Positions 33,243 to 44,488 of a DNA stretch of 64,000 nucleotides are shown here, piece by piece. The notes under the pieces were generated by a model, which did no database searches, was not told the origin of the DNA, and was given only the letters and a program-made list of their open reading frames with translations. The translations under genes and the position numbers were made by a program. Numbering within the stretch: the first letter of the stretch is position 1; each line of letters begins with the position of its first letter. The stretch comes from Tuctoria greenei (Eukaryota > Streptophyta > Magnoliopsida > Poales > Poaceae), in NCBI GenBank assembly GCA_036927565.1, contig JAYESD010000003.1, positions 98,255,591 to 98,319,590 on the forward strand. Reading direction: 5' to 3'.

Positions 33243-34011
33243 TGTAGGATCGAAGAGCACGTGAAAAGCTACCAGAGGGGGGTGGATGGTAGATAAAAAA
33301 ATCTTACCTAGCGAAAATAATTAAATCCCAACCCCTTCGGCAGAAAAATAATCTGTTAAAGAAATCGTGTGTGAGACTAAGCTAGACGTGCTTCACCGTG
33401 ACAAGAGAGATAGAAATCAAAGAGAATCAAGTCACAAAGATGACACAACAAGAATCACTCAAATCTGTTGAGAGAAACTCAAGTTACGATTGAAAGCTCG
33501 AACAAAGGTCAATCTGTCCTACCCGAGAAAAACAGTTCTGGAACGCTGCAAAGAAACTCGTGAGATCAGAAACCACAAATACAATGACCATGAAATTTTG
33601 GTAGATGAGAGATAATCAAGTTATGAAGACAACCCAAAAGGAATCATGTCAATTGGATCTGTAAAACTCGAGTTATGATAAAACCACTGAAGAAAGGTAG
33701 TGCTATGCAGAAAACTCGACAAGAAAAACTTGTCTGGAACAAGTCAGACGAACAAGGCATAAAGTTCCTTCAAACTACAAATTTTATTTATCAAACCACA
33801 AGAGGAACATCCCCCAAAGTCATCTTCCACGAGCTCTGGCCTCCCTTGCTTATATAACCAGCCCTTAGGCCAACCCAATCTCAACTAGAACTCTAATCCT
33901 ACTCAAATCACGAATCGAAACTTTCCATAACTGCTTAGGACTCTTCTATACGCAGATAGAAACAATCTTAAGACTTCCAAACACCTTAGTAATGTACCCC
34001 ACATTCTTAAC
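33243..34011 (-). repeat. E5 5' LTR, truncated (769 bp)
   Basis: TGTAGGATCG at 33243 and TATA at 33849-33856. It follows S2 colinearly until CACATTCTTAAC, then breaks at about 34011 into unrelated Tat-type sequence. The missing part is the U3 end, including the CCGGAGCT field. Confidence 0.9.
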
Positions 34012-34061
34012 ATGGGTGCCGCCATATCACCTAGCTCCGGCATCACCCAAGGGGGCCCGCC

Positions 34062-34280
34062 GTCGACGTTTTATGCATTGATAGTGGGTGCCATCGAAGC
34101 AACCAAGATCCGACAACACCGAAGGGGCCTGCTGTTGACGTTTTATAAGTTGATAGTGGGCGACGTCAAAGCAACCAAGCTCTAACTACACACAAGCGGC
34201 CAACATCAATGTTTTATGCATTGATAATGGGCGCTGTAGAAGCAAATAAGCTCTGACAACTCTCGAGAGGCCCGACGTAT
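34062..34280. repeat. Three tandem units of about 72 bp
   Basis: Each unit contains GACGTTTTATGCATTGATAG followed by a TGGGYGNCRTCRAAGCAACCAAG-like core. Unit starts are near 34065, 34137 and 34208, with about 80% identity by eye. Related units in opposite orientation lie at 62370-62640 within E3 (…CACTATCRACAT..). Confidence 0.75.
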
Positions 34281-34548
34281 ATGTTAACAATGCGGCAAAG
34301 TGTCCTTGGAGATTTCAATGCAATCCTCGAACCTCAGCGCTGTCACAGTAGCTACGAGTTTGGACAAATAAAAAGTTCAATACATTGCCAAATTCCTTGT
34401 TGTAGATGTCCTTAATCAATTCAGCACATCTACTAGGGGCCAACAAGATAAAGGCAATGATACATTGAAGACAAAAGTGGAATTTGAAAGGATTTTATTC
34501 ATTCAAAATTTGGATATTTACAAGATGAAGGTACAAAAGGGAAAGATC

Positions 34549-35027
34549 CTAGCTTATGCAGTTCCGCTGAAAGTACAAAGCAACTTTCTGGGCGGCTTCT
34601 TGGACGCTTGCCTTGGCAGGTTCTTCCTCCTCTGCGATAGGTCCATCAATCACCGGAGCTAGAGACATTGAGGGATATCGGCTTTTGAAGCACATTAGCA
34701 CATATTCTGCGACTTTCCTTGCTAGGGACCTTCCTTCTACCTTGAGCTGGTCGCTGATCACGTCATACGATGCATCAAGTTTAGTTCCGGCAGAGTTGAG
34801 ATCCACAAAAGCCTTGTCCATCTCTGGCTTCGGGTCAGTTGGCCGGACCGGGCTGAATCCGCAGAATCCCCCTTTGAGAACCGCTTGACCTATTTAGCAT
34901 GTTGTTGAATCCATTCAGCCACCTGCCTCTCTTGGTCGGCGATTTGCTTCACCCAGAGGTTCAATCAGTCTCGCCTCTCCACAATGTCCCTCTCATTTGC
35001 CTTCACCTTGTTCTCCCTGGCAGAGAT
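34549..35027 (-). pseudogene. G: C-terminal part of Tat accessory coiled-coil protein
   Basis: Minus strand from 35027: ARENKVKANERDIVERRD, then QIADQERQVAEWIQQHAK, a stop near 34895, then DKAFVDLNSAGTKLD, LKVEGRSLARKVAEYVLMCF and AAQKVALYFQRN. The last three blocks match E3 60702-62111 (IQQHAKEVKRLA, EGKSLAQNISEYMLMC, AQKVASFFHRT). It is a fragment with at least two stops. The function of the family is unknown. Confidence 0.72.
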
Positions 35028-35352
35028 GGCGGTTGGACGCGTGGCAGCTTCAGAGCTTACCGTCTTGGACGAGTAGATCCAGTGTCGTGGTACACGTGTC
35101 GGTACTGGAGCTTCCCTCTGTCGGGGGTTAGGTCCGGGGTGACACACAGGTATCCAGTCCGAAGCATTCCCATGTAGGGATCGTAGCTCCGGTTTTATGA
35201 TACACGTGGCTGCACTGGGACTAACCATATGAGGGAGGCAGGTCCGGTTACGTGTGACACGTGGGACCTTCGAAGGTCTTTAACTCAGATAGGTGGAGTT
35301 CCTTTGCACTCTTTGCAGTTCCAAGGGGTATCCGGTACGCAAGGTACCGACA
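35028..35352 (-). repeat. E3 3' LTR, truncated (about 325 bp)
   Basis: Aligns with E1 LTR 3783-4107 (GGTTGGACRCGTGGC start, GGTACCGACA end). The other about 540 bp, including TATA, are missing at the junction with G. Inside it on the right, 35353-35366 reads GGCCAGGGGGTCAC on the minus strand, a polypurine tract. Confidence 0.78.
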
Positions 35353-35890
35353 GTGACCCCCTGGCCCACCTTTGGGAGAGACCCTGTGGATTAAGTCGTT
35401 CAGCCGGAGGTGGGTCCATCTTTCGATTTCTGCGCCGTGTCTTCAAGGGATTTTGGATGTACCATTGAGGTAATAGTTCGTAGTTAAACCATCGCCACGT
35501 GGCTTCTTCTGGACTTGGCAGGTGAGATTTGTGCGTGCGAATCTCATGCAATTGTAGGTCGCCGGTTCCCAATACAAAAATCATATCGGTTCCGCGCGCC
35601 CTGTCAAGCCACCGGCCTTGGGTTTCCCGCCTCTCATCATGACATGTGTTTTCCTAGGGTAAGGACCTCAACTTGATCGCCTGGGTGGCCCTGGGCCCCT
35701 TTGTCATTGGCAGGGTGAAAGTTTTTAAATGTATCCTTTGCCCTTTTGCGATTTCCATCCAAGCGTTGCGGGGGCTTACTTAAGAAGGAAAGCGTGCACG
35801 GTTTGCGGATTCCTTACGCCTTCATTTGAACTTGCGCTCAAATCCTCCAAATTTTCGCTTGCGTTTTCTCTCTCGCCTCGCCGTGCTGCA
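35353..35890. other. E3 3' zone between LTR and antisense ORF
   Basis: Contains the polypurine tract at its left edge and an upstream open stretch from 35729 in frame with the antisense ORF. That stretch begins MYPLPFCDFHPSV and looks like 5' leader rather than protein. No clear TATA for the antisense strand is seen; weak candidates are TTTTTAAATG near 35721 and TACTTAAGAAG near 35778. Confidence 0.5.
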
Positions 35891-36574
35891 ATGGAGTTGG
35901 GTCTCCGCAAGAGCCGTCTCACAAGCGATGATGATTTGAAGAAGGTCCGGAGCTACATGGGGTGGTCCAGCGACTCCTTCAACCACCTGGTCCACGCCGG
36001 CGAGCTCCCGTTCAAGAAGAACCGCGGCGGCGACATGGTGTACTTCTCTGCGTACGCCATGGTGGGGTTGATCCCACCTTTCTCAACTTTCCTCTTGATG
36101 TTTCTAGACTTCTATGGTCTGCAGTTGTACCATATTGGCCCCCACTCTATTCTTCTTGTGTCAACATTCGTCCACTTCTGCGAGATGTGGGTGGGTATTC
36201 CCCCCTGCGTCGAGCTTTTCTGTACCTTCTTCACCATCCACACCACCGGCAAGAGTTCCGAGTATCTTGGCTTCTACTATTTTGTGAAGCGCAAGAAATG
36301 CCCCTACAAGTACTTGAGGTCGTTTCCTTCTGGCAAGTGGGACAACAGGAAGAAGGATTGGATTATCATCACAGCAGAGGAGCACGAGAAGTTGGAGCTG
36401 CTTGAAGGTCTTCCCAATGTTGACACTGATGCCTGGAGTGTGGTTCCGATGCTATCAGAGGACTTAAATCCTGCCTTGATTAGGATCCACGAATGTGTGG
36501 AAGGAGGGGTGACCCCCCAGATGGTCTTCTGCAACTTCCTGGTCAACAGGTGGGCTCCGCTGAAGAAGAGATAG
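35891..36574 (+). pseudogene. E3 antisense ORF, N-terminal 'putative gypsy type transposon' domain
   Basis: Start chosen at ATG 35891 (MELGLRKSRLTSDDDL), the conserved beginning of this family. Domain residues 1-228: YFSAYAMVGLIPPFSTFLL, GLQLYHIGPHSILL, FVHFCEMWVGIPPCVELF, FYYFVKRKKCPYKYL and DWIIITAEEHEKL. It matches the Pfam family once named Transposase_28 / putative gypsy-type transposon by motif recall. The central part is hydrophobic with possible helices. It lies opposite in strand to E3 pol. A TAG at 36572-36574 breaks the frame and the same frame resumes at once. Biological role unknown; not a demonstrated transposase. Confidence 0.82.
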
Positions 36575-37128
36575 AAGCTCGCCTGGGCCCTCAACAGCGT
36601 GATGGATGATGACCGGATTGAAACCGGTCTGAAGTCCAATTTGGATGGCTCTGCTTTGGAGCTTCATCTCAAGAAGTTCCAGCATGGCATCGACGTCGAG
36701 GGCAACGACTTAACTCCACCGGCGGCTTTCCTCCATCTGAACATGGAGGCGGAGTTCAGCAGGGAGCTCCGGAGGAGGATGCCGGTGCTTGACGACCTCG
36801 GTGAGGTAGAGAGGCGTCCGACCACCAGATTGGTGAACCTCGAAGCTTCCAAAGGTGGCCCTGCATCTGCCCCGAGACAGGGAGTTGATGTCATGGGCAA
36901 GGGCAAAGAGTTGGTTGATCCCTCTTGCCAAAAGAGGAAGTTGAAGCACTCTGATGGGAGGCCCGTCAGACTTGCTCCTTCCACAATAGCTCTTTCTCCC
37001 AGGCGGGGGAGGTCTTCGATGGCGACACCAACTCCAGCATCAGCGTCTCCCCAGAACGCCAGCTCTGACCAGGTGACTCCGGCACCAAGGCCAACTATGT
37101 GCTCTAGGTCCGAAGGTCCTTCTCAGTC

Positions 37129-37144
37129 GGGGGGGGGGGGGGGG
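37129..37144. repeat. 16-G run in E3 antisense ORF
   Basis: A homopolymer of 16 G within a Gly/Ser-coding stretch. Its length sets the downstream frame: the observed length leads into an immediate stop, a change of one would restore the open frame. Confidence 0.8.
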
Positions 37145-37277
37145 CAACCAAGACGTCGCTGATGGCGGCAGCAAGCTCCGAAGAGCCTTCCAGAGTTGCT
37201 ACACCAGTTGCGACTGGGTTGGGCTCTAAGCGTCCAGCGAAGAGGTTCCGCGCTAGCTGGAGCGGAAGCCTTCCAAG

Positions 37278-37354
37278 GTAAATTTGCTTCTTTACCTCAG
37301 TTTGTTATTTTTGTTGTAACCATATTTTGAGTTTCTTTGTCCTTCATCCACAAG
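37278..37354 (+). other. Candidate intron (77 nt) in E3 antisense ORF
   Basis: Sequence CCAAG|GTAAAT at 37277/37278 and TCCACAAG|GTATCC at 37354/37355. The segment is T-rich, with in-frame stops. The flanking exons are both open but do not join in the same frame as read, so either an additional indel exists or the site is not used. Moderate to low support. Confidence 0.4.
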
Positions 37355-37797
37355 GTATCCAAAGAAGGGGCTGAAGCTCCGGTTCCTGTGACAGCAGCTG
37401 ATGCTGTACAAGCGGAGGCTTCGGCTCCAATTCCAGCACCGCCCCAGGTGGTAGCTGAGGTCGCAACAGCTCTGACGCCAGCTGTCGTGGTTCTCGACTC
37501 ATCTCCCGAAGCTCCCCTGGTAGCGCCAGACCACGGGAATGAAGATATACCAGCGGCACCAGCTCCAGAGGCTGAAGCTCCAGTTTTGGATGTTGTGATG
37601 ATGGACGCTCCGGCCTCAGAGCCAGATGTTACTGAAGCCCCGACTGCATGAGCCGGTTGATGTGGATGTGCCGACACCCGAACCAGTGGAGGTCGAAACG
37701 CCGGTGCCTGAACCGGTAGTGGAGGAAGCACCAGCGTCGGAGTCGGAGATGGCCTCAGCTCCGGCTGGGTCTTCAATGCCTGCCCCGGAGGTGATAG

Positions 37798-40700
37798 TGT
37801 AAAATCCCACATTTTCCTTCATATGAGGTTCAGATGTAAGTTGATTGTTAACCCTAATGGAGACCAATTATAGCCATGCTTATAAACTTGATCTCATCAA
37901 ATCTTTTCTACTCATGTTTAAATTTATTAACATGAGGAAAGAACTTCACCAATAAACTTAGATTAATTCTTTTGACCTCTCTTCAAAGTTTGGAATTATT
38001 TGAAGAAAGATTGCTAGGCCAATTTAATATGCAATACCAAATAGATATTCAAATTAATATAAATTGAATATATACTACTGTATATTTGGCCCGGTCAAAA
38101 TTATTCAATTCAGAGGCCATAAATTTTTATATGGTTTTCTAATATTCCAAATGGACTTCCTGCAAAGTTTCATAAATTTTGAACTCCATTTGATATTTTA
38201 ATTGAGACGCTTAGCAAATTCAAACCATGTTTTAAATTCAAATTTTGAATTCTGTTCAACTAGATTGAACATCAAGATTTGAACACACACTCATGGTCAG
38301 CATAACTTTCTTGACTTATCCCCATAGTTTCACAATTTTTGGAACTCAATTGCTATCTAAATCAGTGGCACCATTGAATTTCATCCAAATTCTAATTTGA
38401 ACTTGAAATTCAATTGAATCTAGCTCCAATTCAAAATCCAATTGCAGAATCAAATTCTAGATATTTATTTGAGCCTCCCCACAAAAATCTAGAATTTTTG
38501 GACAAAATTTGGTAGGAGAATTGAAGTTACAGAGAAGGGAAGTAGATAAGAGGAGGTGGGGCCCACTGTCAGCCAAAGCACTCGTGTGAAACCCACGGGG
38601 GTGCTCTGTCTCCAACTCGCCCCGCCGTTCGACGCCGGCAGCGTGTGACACCACGACGCGCATGCATCCACCGAGCTGCTTGCCTGCTTGACGCCGTGGC
38701 GCGCTCCCCTCTCCCCTCCGTCCCTATAAATACCCCCCTTGGCCGTCGCCGTTGGACTCCATCCCAGTTCATGCCATTTTCGCCGCCCCTATTCGATCGA
38801 GCCCTCGCCGACGATTGCAATCGTTTCTTCCCGAGCTGTAAGTAGATAAAAAGGCTTGTCACAAACTCCTCTACGTATTCCATTTGGTCATTGATCGTGA
38901 CATAGCTTCTACTTGGCATATTTTGAAGATTCCCAGTCACCGTCGAGGAAGCCGCCGAGAACCTTCACTGCCTCGCCATCGAACACTAGTTCTAGACCAT
39001 CTCCTGTTTTGATCCTTTAAGCAAAAAGGTTCACAATCCTCTCTAGTTCATGCTCACAGAATATAAGCTTATGACATGAAGTGTAACTTGAGTTCTTGTT
39101 CGAGAACTGAACGCTTTCTCAATAGAACAGCAAAGCTTTGCGCTTAAATTCATTTCATTCTTGCAACCGTCCTTAAATCTGGTTAGCAGGTAGTTTCTAT
39201 GTGTCCTAAGGAAGCTCCATGCCCAAAAACCCTGAAAGTTATCAACCGAGCATCTTAGATTTCAAGTTTTAGAGGCCGCCGGTTGAAAGACCGCACTTTG
39301 CCGTCGAACTCAGCCTTGCCGATGGTTTCACCCAGATCTGACCCCCAAATCATGCTCCTGGTACTCCCAGGAACTTCCCTGACCTTTTCCCGAGCCTATT
39401 GAGCCATTCCCGAGCATTTCCGACGAAGGTCGAAACCCTAGATCCGCCGTCACCTTTGCGCCGCCGTCTCCGGCCATCGCCGGTGTGATTGGACACCACC
39501 ATTGGCTTGCGCGGTCGATTTTAGGGTTGAGCGGTCATGGAAAGGCCGAACGGAGGTCGAAACACCTAAGTCTGGCGAAGAACCGCCGCGGTTCCGGCGA
39601 GAAGCGTCGTCGCGTTGCAAGGTAGACGAAGGCCTATGGGCCCCACTTGTCAGCGCCTATTCGAACGCCCGGGATCAGCTGCGGTGCTGGATCCGGTGCG
39701 GCTGCGCGATCGAACCCCATGGCCCCCGGTGTGGCCCAGATGCGATTGGCCCATTCAAATAAAGTGGCACCGGGCCCTTTTATTTGAAATTTCCAATAGG
39801 AAAATAAATCCAGATTCAATCCAAACTTAGAAAATCCATAACTTCCAGTAGAATTATCCAAAAATTCCCAAATAAATTTTGTTAGAACCAGCATAAAGAA
39901 TACTGTCTAGTGGTTCACTTGGATTCGTATGAAAAGGCATAGAAATTTCTCCATAATTCAGATAAGAAAAATGCTTAAAGAATTTATTTCCACAGGTCTG
40001 TTAATTGGAAAAATTCCAATTTTGGTCAGAAGACTATTGTTAATACCCTTGATCTCCAGTAAAAGTTTCAAGCTCTTTGGACTTAGAATACTGGATTGAT
40101 CAATGTTCCAAACCTCTATATAGTTATAAATGGAGAAAAATGGAAAAAATCAATTTCCAGAAAATTACCCAAACTTGAGAAACTAAATTTCACCCTGTAG
40201 GAAGCTCAGAAAATTGTGAAACAAATTTTCCTAGAACCAGTGAGACCCCCTTTACATGATACAACCCTTGGTAGCCATAATACATCTCCAAGAATTTCAA
40301 CCAAAAATTTAGAGAAGATTATTGCTTACCATAATTGTTAAGATTTAAGAATAACAAACATCCTTTATCATCTCCTGTTCTTTGCAAGAGTCTTCTCTAT
40401 AATCACTAGTATCCACCATAAAAATCCCAAAGTCAATTAAGATGATTATCTTATTTTATCTTAATCTACTCACCCCACCTTAAGCATCTTAATTATTCAC
40501 AAAAATCATTTATACCTAGTATATGCATATCGTGTAGTAGCTGAAATCAAGGAGCAGTCGGAAGCTTTGGAGGTCCAGCTACCACATACTAACATAGACT
40601 CAAACTCGCATGCAGGCAAGCTCCGGTTTGCATTTAAGTTCCTTATAGTGTTTTTACAGTTTTCATTCACCTTACGTCTTCAGATGATTGTGCATTGCGT

Positions 40701-42061
40701 TTAAGGTGTTTGACATCCACTTGCATGACCAATAAATCCTATGGAGTCTTGAGTAGGTCTACGGCCCGTTAAGTAGACACTGCTATGCTTATCTTCATAG
40801 GAATTTGGTAGAAGTCGAGTAGTTGGAATCTACTCGCGAGATAGGAATTTTATCATACGGGAGTATTTGGAATCAGAAAATGGTTTATGAATATGAAATT
40901 GAGATTGAGCAGTGGATAGGATGCAGTGAGACGTGGTCTCACGTGCGTAGCCCTGCTTGTGTCGTTTGAGGACCATTTCCTGTGCGGTCCTGCTGGACAA
41001 GCTTGAATTGTACCGGCAACATACTGGAGGAGCGGGCTCCAGTAAACTGACGTAGCTTGATACTGGTTTGTCGAGGCATTTCGTTCTGTTTTATAGGTGT
41101 GGGTTGAGGGCAGCAAGGTGTAAATCAGCTGGTGGGCACGTCAGTGTACGCCCCACACTGTGATGGATCGACCGGTTCGACATTTGAGTGTTTAGTGAAA
41201 GGTGGCCATATACAACTAGTACTGAATTGTTATGTAGGTACTGCTAAAAGTACTCGCTGACATTTCCAAAAGTGCGTATGTGTCGTGTTGTTCCGGGTAT
41301 GTCCTGATTGCAATCACCGTCCCTCGCGGTAATAGAGTACCACTTGTTCACTATGCCGTGACGTAGTAAATACTAAAGAAGTCAGGAGAATATGATATAT
41401 TGGTTTATAAATTGCTTGGACAACCCTTTTTGGCTTAGAGATTGTACAATTAAAAGTTTACAGTTTCTCCATACTTTACCTGTAATAGCATTATGTGTTT
41501 TGTGCACGTCATATCATCAGCAAAGCGTTTCTTGTTTGATTGTGGAGTCTATGATGTGTCGTGCCTGAGGAATGTCATGTGCTAATTAAAATATGACTAT
41601 AAGGATCCACTTGTAGCCGAGTCCTTATACTCTACTTACCTATGCTTAGTATTCACCCTTGCATATGTCTAGTGAGACGGGTTAGTCTTCTTGAGCCTTA
41701 TGCTCACATTTGCAGTTAACGTGTTTTTGCAGATTATATGACTGATGACGGGTTTAATGACGAGGTTGCACCCCCTCCAGGGTTTACAACCGAGTGGGAA
41801 CCCTGCACGCCGCTGTGAATTGTGTGTTGCTAGTGCAAAGTATCCAGGGCATGGATGACTTTGCTTTTGCATAGCTAGTGCTGAGAGCATAGCTATGATG
41901 TATAGTTATCTTTCCTTCTGATAGTACAACTTCCGCTGTGCTTGTCAATAAAGACTTGGTATTGTACATTTGTTCTCGTTCTATTCTTGTATACTGTTGG
42001 GTGTCGCATTGCACAACACCACCCAATGAGATCCTTAGAGATCGGGATTCTGGTCCCCACA
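37798..42061 (+). repeat. E4 5' LTR
   Basis: TGTAAAATCCCAC...GGTCCCCACA. Promoter TATA at 38725-38732. AT-rich U3 and a GC-rich stretch around 38560-38820. It contains open frames with no recognisable domains; I regard none as a gene. Aligns end to end with 56415-60701, differing by substitutions and small indels; the largest indel is at the G run (38597-38601 versus 57217-57239). Confidence 0.94.
38725..38732 (+). promoter_or_regulatory. TATA box of E4 5' LTR
   Basis: TATAAATA preceded by pyrimidine-rich CTCCCCTCC and followed by a C run; the same arrangement is at 57363-57370 in the other LTR. Likely start site of the E4 genomic RNA about 30 nt downstream. Confidence 0.7.
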
Positions 42062-43693
42062 GACATGGTATTAGAGCCAGGTTTGGGAACAGTGTACTTG
42101 AAAAGAACATATTTTCAAAAATTAGGATTTGAGTGAGGAATTAGCTATATGCCCTTATAAGGAGTATTATTAGTATAAGATATAAAGGTGGTAAACTAAC
42201 TTATATGTTATTAATTCTATAACAACGCTCCGACGTCAGGTAAGAGATAAGGTACACCACCGTAAGCGGATCAATTGCGGTAAGCTCACCATGCGAGAGG
42301 TAGCATGGAAGTTTTCCGTGGCTCGACACGGAAATGTTAATAGGAGTCTCTGAAGCTTTCTATGTTTCTGAGAACCTATGACATGCGGTACCCCAGCGTG
42401 CTTCAAAGTTAGTGGGAGCCCCCATCAGGTGGTGTATAATCCGATAGTGTGCCTCTCTAGAATCATTCATATTCTATGGGAGCATGCGAAACACGTATGC
42501 CCGAGCATGTATTTACAGCCATGTACCTCGAGACATGACCTCGCTCGAGGGCGACTCACACCAGAATCGTATGCATTTATTTTCATATGTATTATTGTGA
42601 CTGCCTGTCGTGTTTCCCTGTGCCGCCCTTGAATGTGAAGGTGTGAAAGGGGATTGTTTGTCTCTTGCAGCACTAACTACGGTAGCGACCCGTGTAACAC
42701 ATGTTTGCGAGTGAACGATACTAGGACCACCTATAAAACGTATCCGGAACTAACCGGTTAGAATTTTCTTTGGTGAGGCACGTAGTACCGTCGGTATCAA
42801 CTTTGATACTTGACCACCCCCAACAACGACAGAATTGGATGCATTATATTTTGGAAAGTACGACTATCAGGTGCTGGTAGGTTTGGACTCAGCAATGAAA
42901 AAAATTCGACTCGACATTGGGTTAACACAAAGATTCTTGATTTCTGGCCAAAGTTTGCTCAACTTCGCCAGGTTGTAATCTTGGTTAATTTAAAATAAAA
43001 ATAGGGTTAGGATATAAGGATGAAAAGTTCTCGAAGTGCTCTACAACTTTTCTGTTGACCATCAAGGCAGAAAAGCTTGATAATCTATTGAAATTTGGAG
43101 TATGCTTAAACTACACCAGATAACCCTACCGTTGTACCAGTCTCTTCATTTTTGCAATAACTCACTGTAGAGAAATCTTCTGCCTTATTATGATATATAT
43201 CTGAAAAGGGGAGAAGCAGATCTACAGTTTTGTTATTTAATGTTCCTCTTGATTCAAGTTGGAGGCAATTCAAATTCCGAGCTCAAAACAGTGAACTGGA
43301 GGGCTGCTGTTGAACAACAGTCAGTTCATCTGTTAAGTTTAGATAGCTTTAGCTTTTGATCCAGAATAGTGACATGGTCATATATATACCTTTCTGGAAA
43401 GCGTAGCAAGTCCTCTATGAACTGCGTGTTGTACTCGTGTCCTAAATCTTGGTATAGCCGTGTTAAATTACTATGGTTGCAAACTTGGTTCTGGCGGATC
43501 AGAACTTGGAAGAGTTGGCACATAGTTTCAAATTAACACACTATACCTAAGTAAAAAATGTTTTATGGCCGAAATATTTTACCTCTTGATTGTTAACTAG
43601 ATGTTATACAATGTTTATTTTGTCATTACCCCCATATATTGAAATGGTATACCTTTATAACTTGTGGAAATCACCACATATACAGAAGGGGTT
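42062..43693 (+). other. E4 leader, first part, with PBS
   Basis: The PBS at 42066-42081 reads TGGTATTAGAGCCAGG, an initiator-Met tRNA site with one substitution, four bases inside the LTR. The rest of the leader has no supported ORF. Its end (from about 43370) matches the F leader at 22850 and on. E6 interrupts it at 43693 with duplication GGGTT. Confidence 0.8.
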
Positions 43694-44265
43694 TGTTACT
43701 AATCAAGAGAGAGCCCAAAGATAAAATAGCCACTAAATCATCTTGAATTACATAGAGAAATCTGATTACAACATGAACACCAAGTGCTATTTCTCAAATA
43801 GCACAAGAACACTAATAATACCTTCGCCTCCATCTTTGTTGTTGCTTGATGATGCGGCCATCTAGCCAACAAGGCGAGGCCGCAAGAAGAACAACGGCGA
43901 GAGACGTTTCCTCTTGTTCTTCTCCTGGTATCTTTATCGGATTCTGAATGGGTTAGAGTGTTCAAGTTTGTATGAGTGTATGCCTTAAGCCACTTTGATC
44001 ATACACATGACCCCTCTTCTTATAGTTGACCAAGAGACACAAGAGGGGGGCTCCTACCGTTAGGAATTTTTGAGACTCCCGATCAGAGACTCAAAATTCG
44101 GTGGGTCGTGTCCTTTCAATTAGAACACATGTCAATTTCGAGTTCAAACTGACAGTTACTGAAAAATCGGACTAGTCCGTATAGGGTCTGGACTAGTCCA
44201 GTTACCCTTACTGGACAATATCGGACTAGTCCGGTTTTAACCGGACTAGTCCGGTACTTCCAACA
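43694..44265 (-). repeat. E6 3' LTR
   Basis: 572 bp. Polypurine tract directly inside (44266-44281, minus strand AGTACAAAGGGGAGAA). TATA-like CTATAAGAAG on the minus strand at about 44016-44025. Four GGACTAGTCC-type palindromes at 44167-44256. Confidence 0.94.
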
Positions 44266-44488
44266 TTCTCCCCTTTGTACTCGAATCTGAAACTTACCAA
44301 CTTACTTAATACTAAACTTAGTGTCCATTTTCTCATGCTTGAAATATAGAGCACAACGCATCACAACATCCATTTACGTATTGTTGGACTCGAAGACCGC
44401 AATACATCTCACACTTGAAAATGAACCTTACTCTTACTTGGCCCCTAAATATCCAGTGATCATAGGCTCTCCCTTAAACCCATGCCGG

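Larger units (their letters stand above)
25103..34011 (-). mobile_element. E5: Sirevirus (Ty1/copia), 5' LTR truncated
   Basis: Minus-strand order gag, protease, integrase, RT, RNase H is the copia order. The long gag with two zinc knuckles, LTRs over 1.6 kb, and about 1 kb between RNase H and the 3' LTR holding several polypurine-like tracts are Sirevirus features (family knowledge). The 3' LTR (25103-26735) is full length; the 5' LTR (33243-34011) stops midway. No target duplication can be tested because one end is lost. The pol is degenerate. Confidence 0.92.
34012..35027 (+). mobile_element. G: inverted fragment of a Tat antisense-ORF region
   Basis: The ORF text is on the minus strand here, whereas the homologous E3 text (61560-62111) is on the plus strand. 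G is therefore opposite in orientation to E3. It consists of a tandem-repeat zone (34062-34280), unremarkable sequence to 34500, and the C-terminal half of the coiled-coil protein. Both borders are abrupt: the broken E5 LTR on the left and a broken E3 LTR on the right. Confidence 0.7.
36575..37797 (+). pseudogene. E3 antisense ORF, middle low-complexity region
   Basis: The frame resumes as KLAWALNSVMDDDRIETGL and continues through ALELHLKKFQHG to a Ser/Pro/Arg-rich segment. It meets a run of 16 G (37129-37144) that puts the following text out of frame. The other frame is open (SLMAAASSEEPSRVATPVAT, KRPAKRFRASWSGSLP) to a possible splice donor at 37278. After 37354 an Ala/Pro/Glu-rich stretch with PEP-type repeats follows (VPTPEPVEVETPVPEPVVEE), with one more 1-nt shift near 37650. 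It stops at the E4 junction and resumes at 60702. Confidence 0.72.

Noticed and set aside
35729..35890. Upstream start for the antisense ORF at 35729
   Set aside because: The segment ahead of MELGLRKSRL is compositionally leader-like; the family begins at or near that methionine.
37297..37867. Minus-strand Gly/Ser/Thr-rich frames around 37.3-37.9 kb
   Set aside because: Reverse complement of Ala/Pro/Glu repeats of the antisense ORF; one of them also crosses the E4 border at 37798.
38560..38950. GC-rich islands in E4 LTRs as host gene promoters or exons
   Set aside because: Present in both LTR copies with a TATA box and no downstream host-like coding sequence; they are LTR promoter and R/U5.
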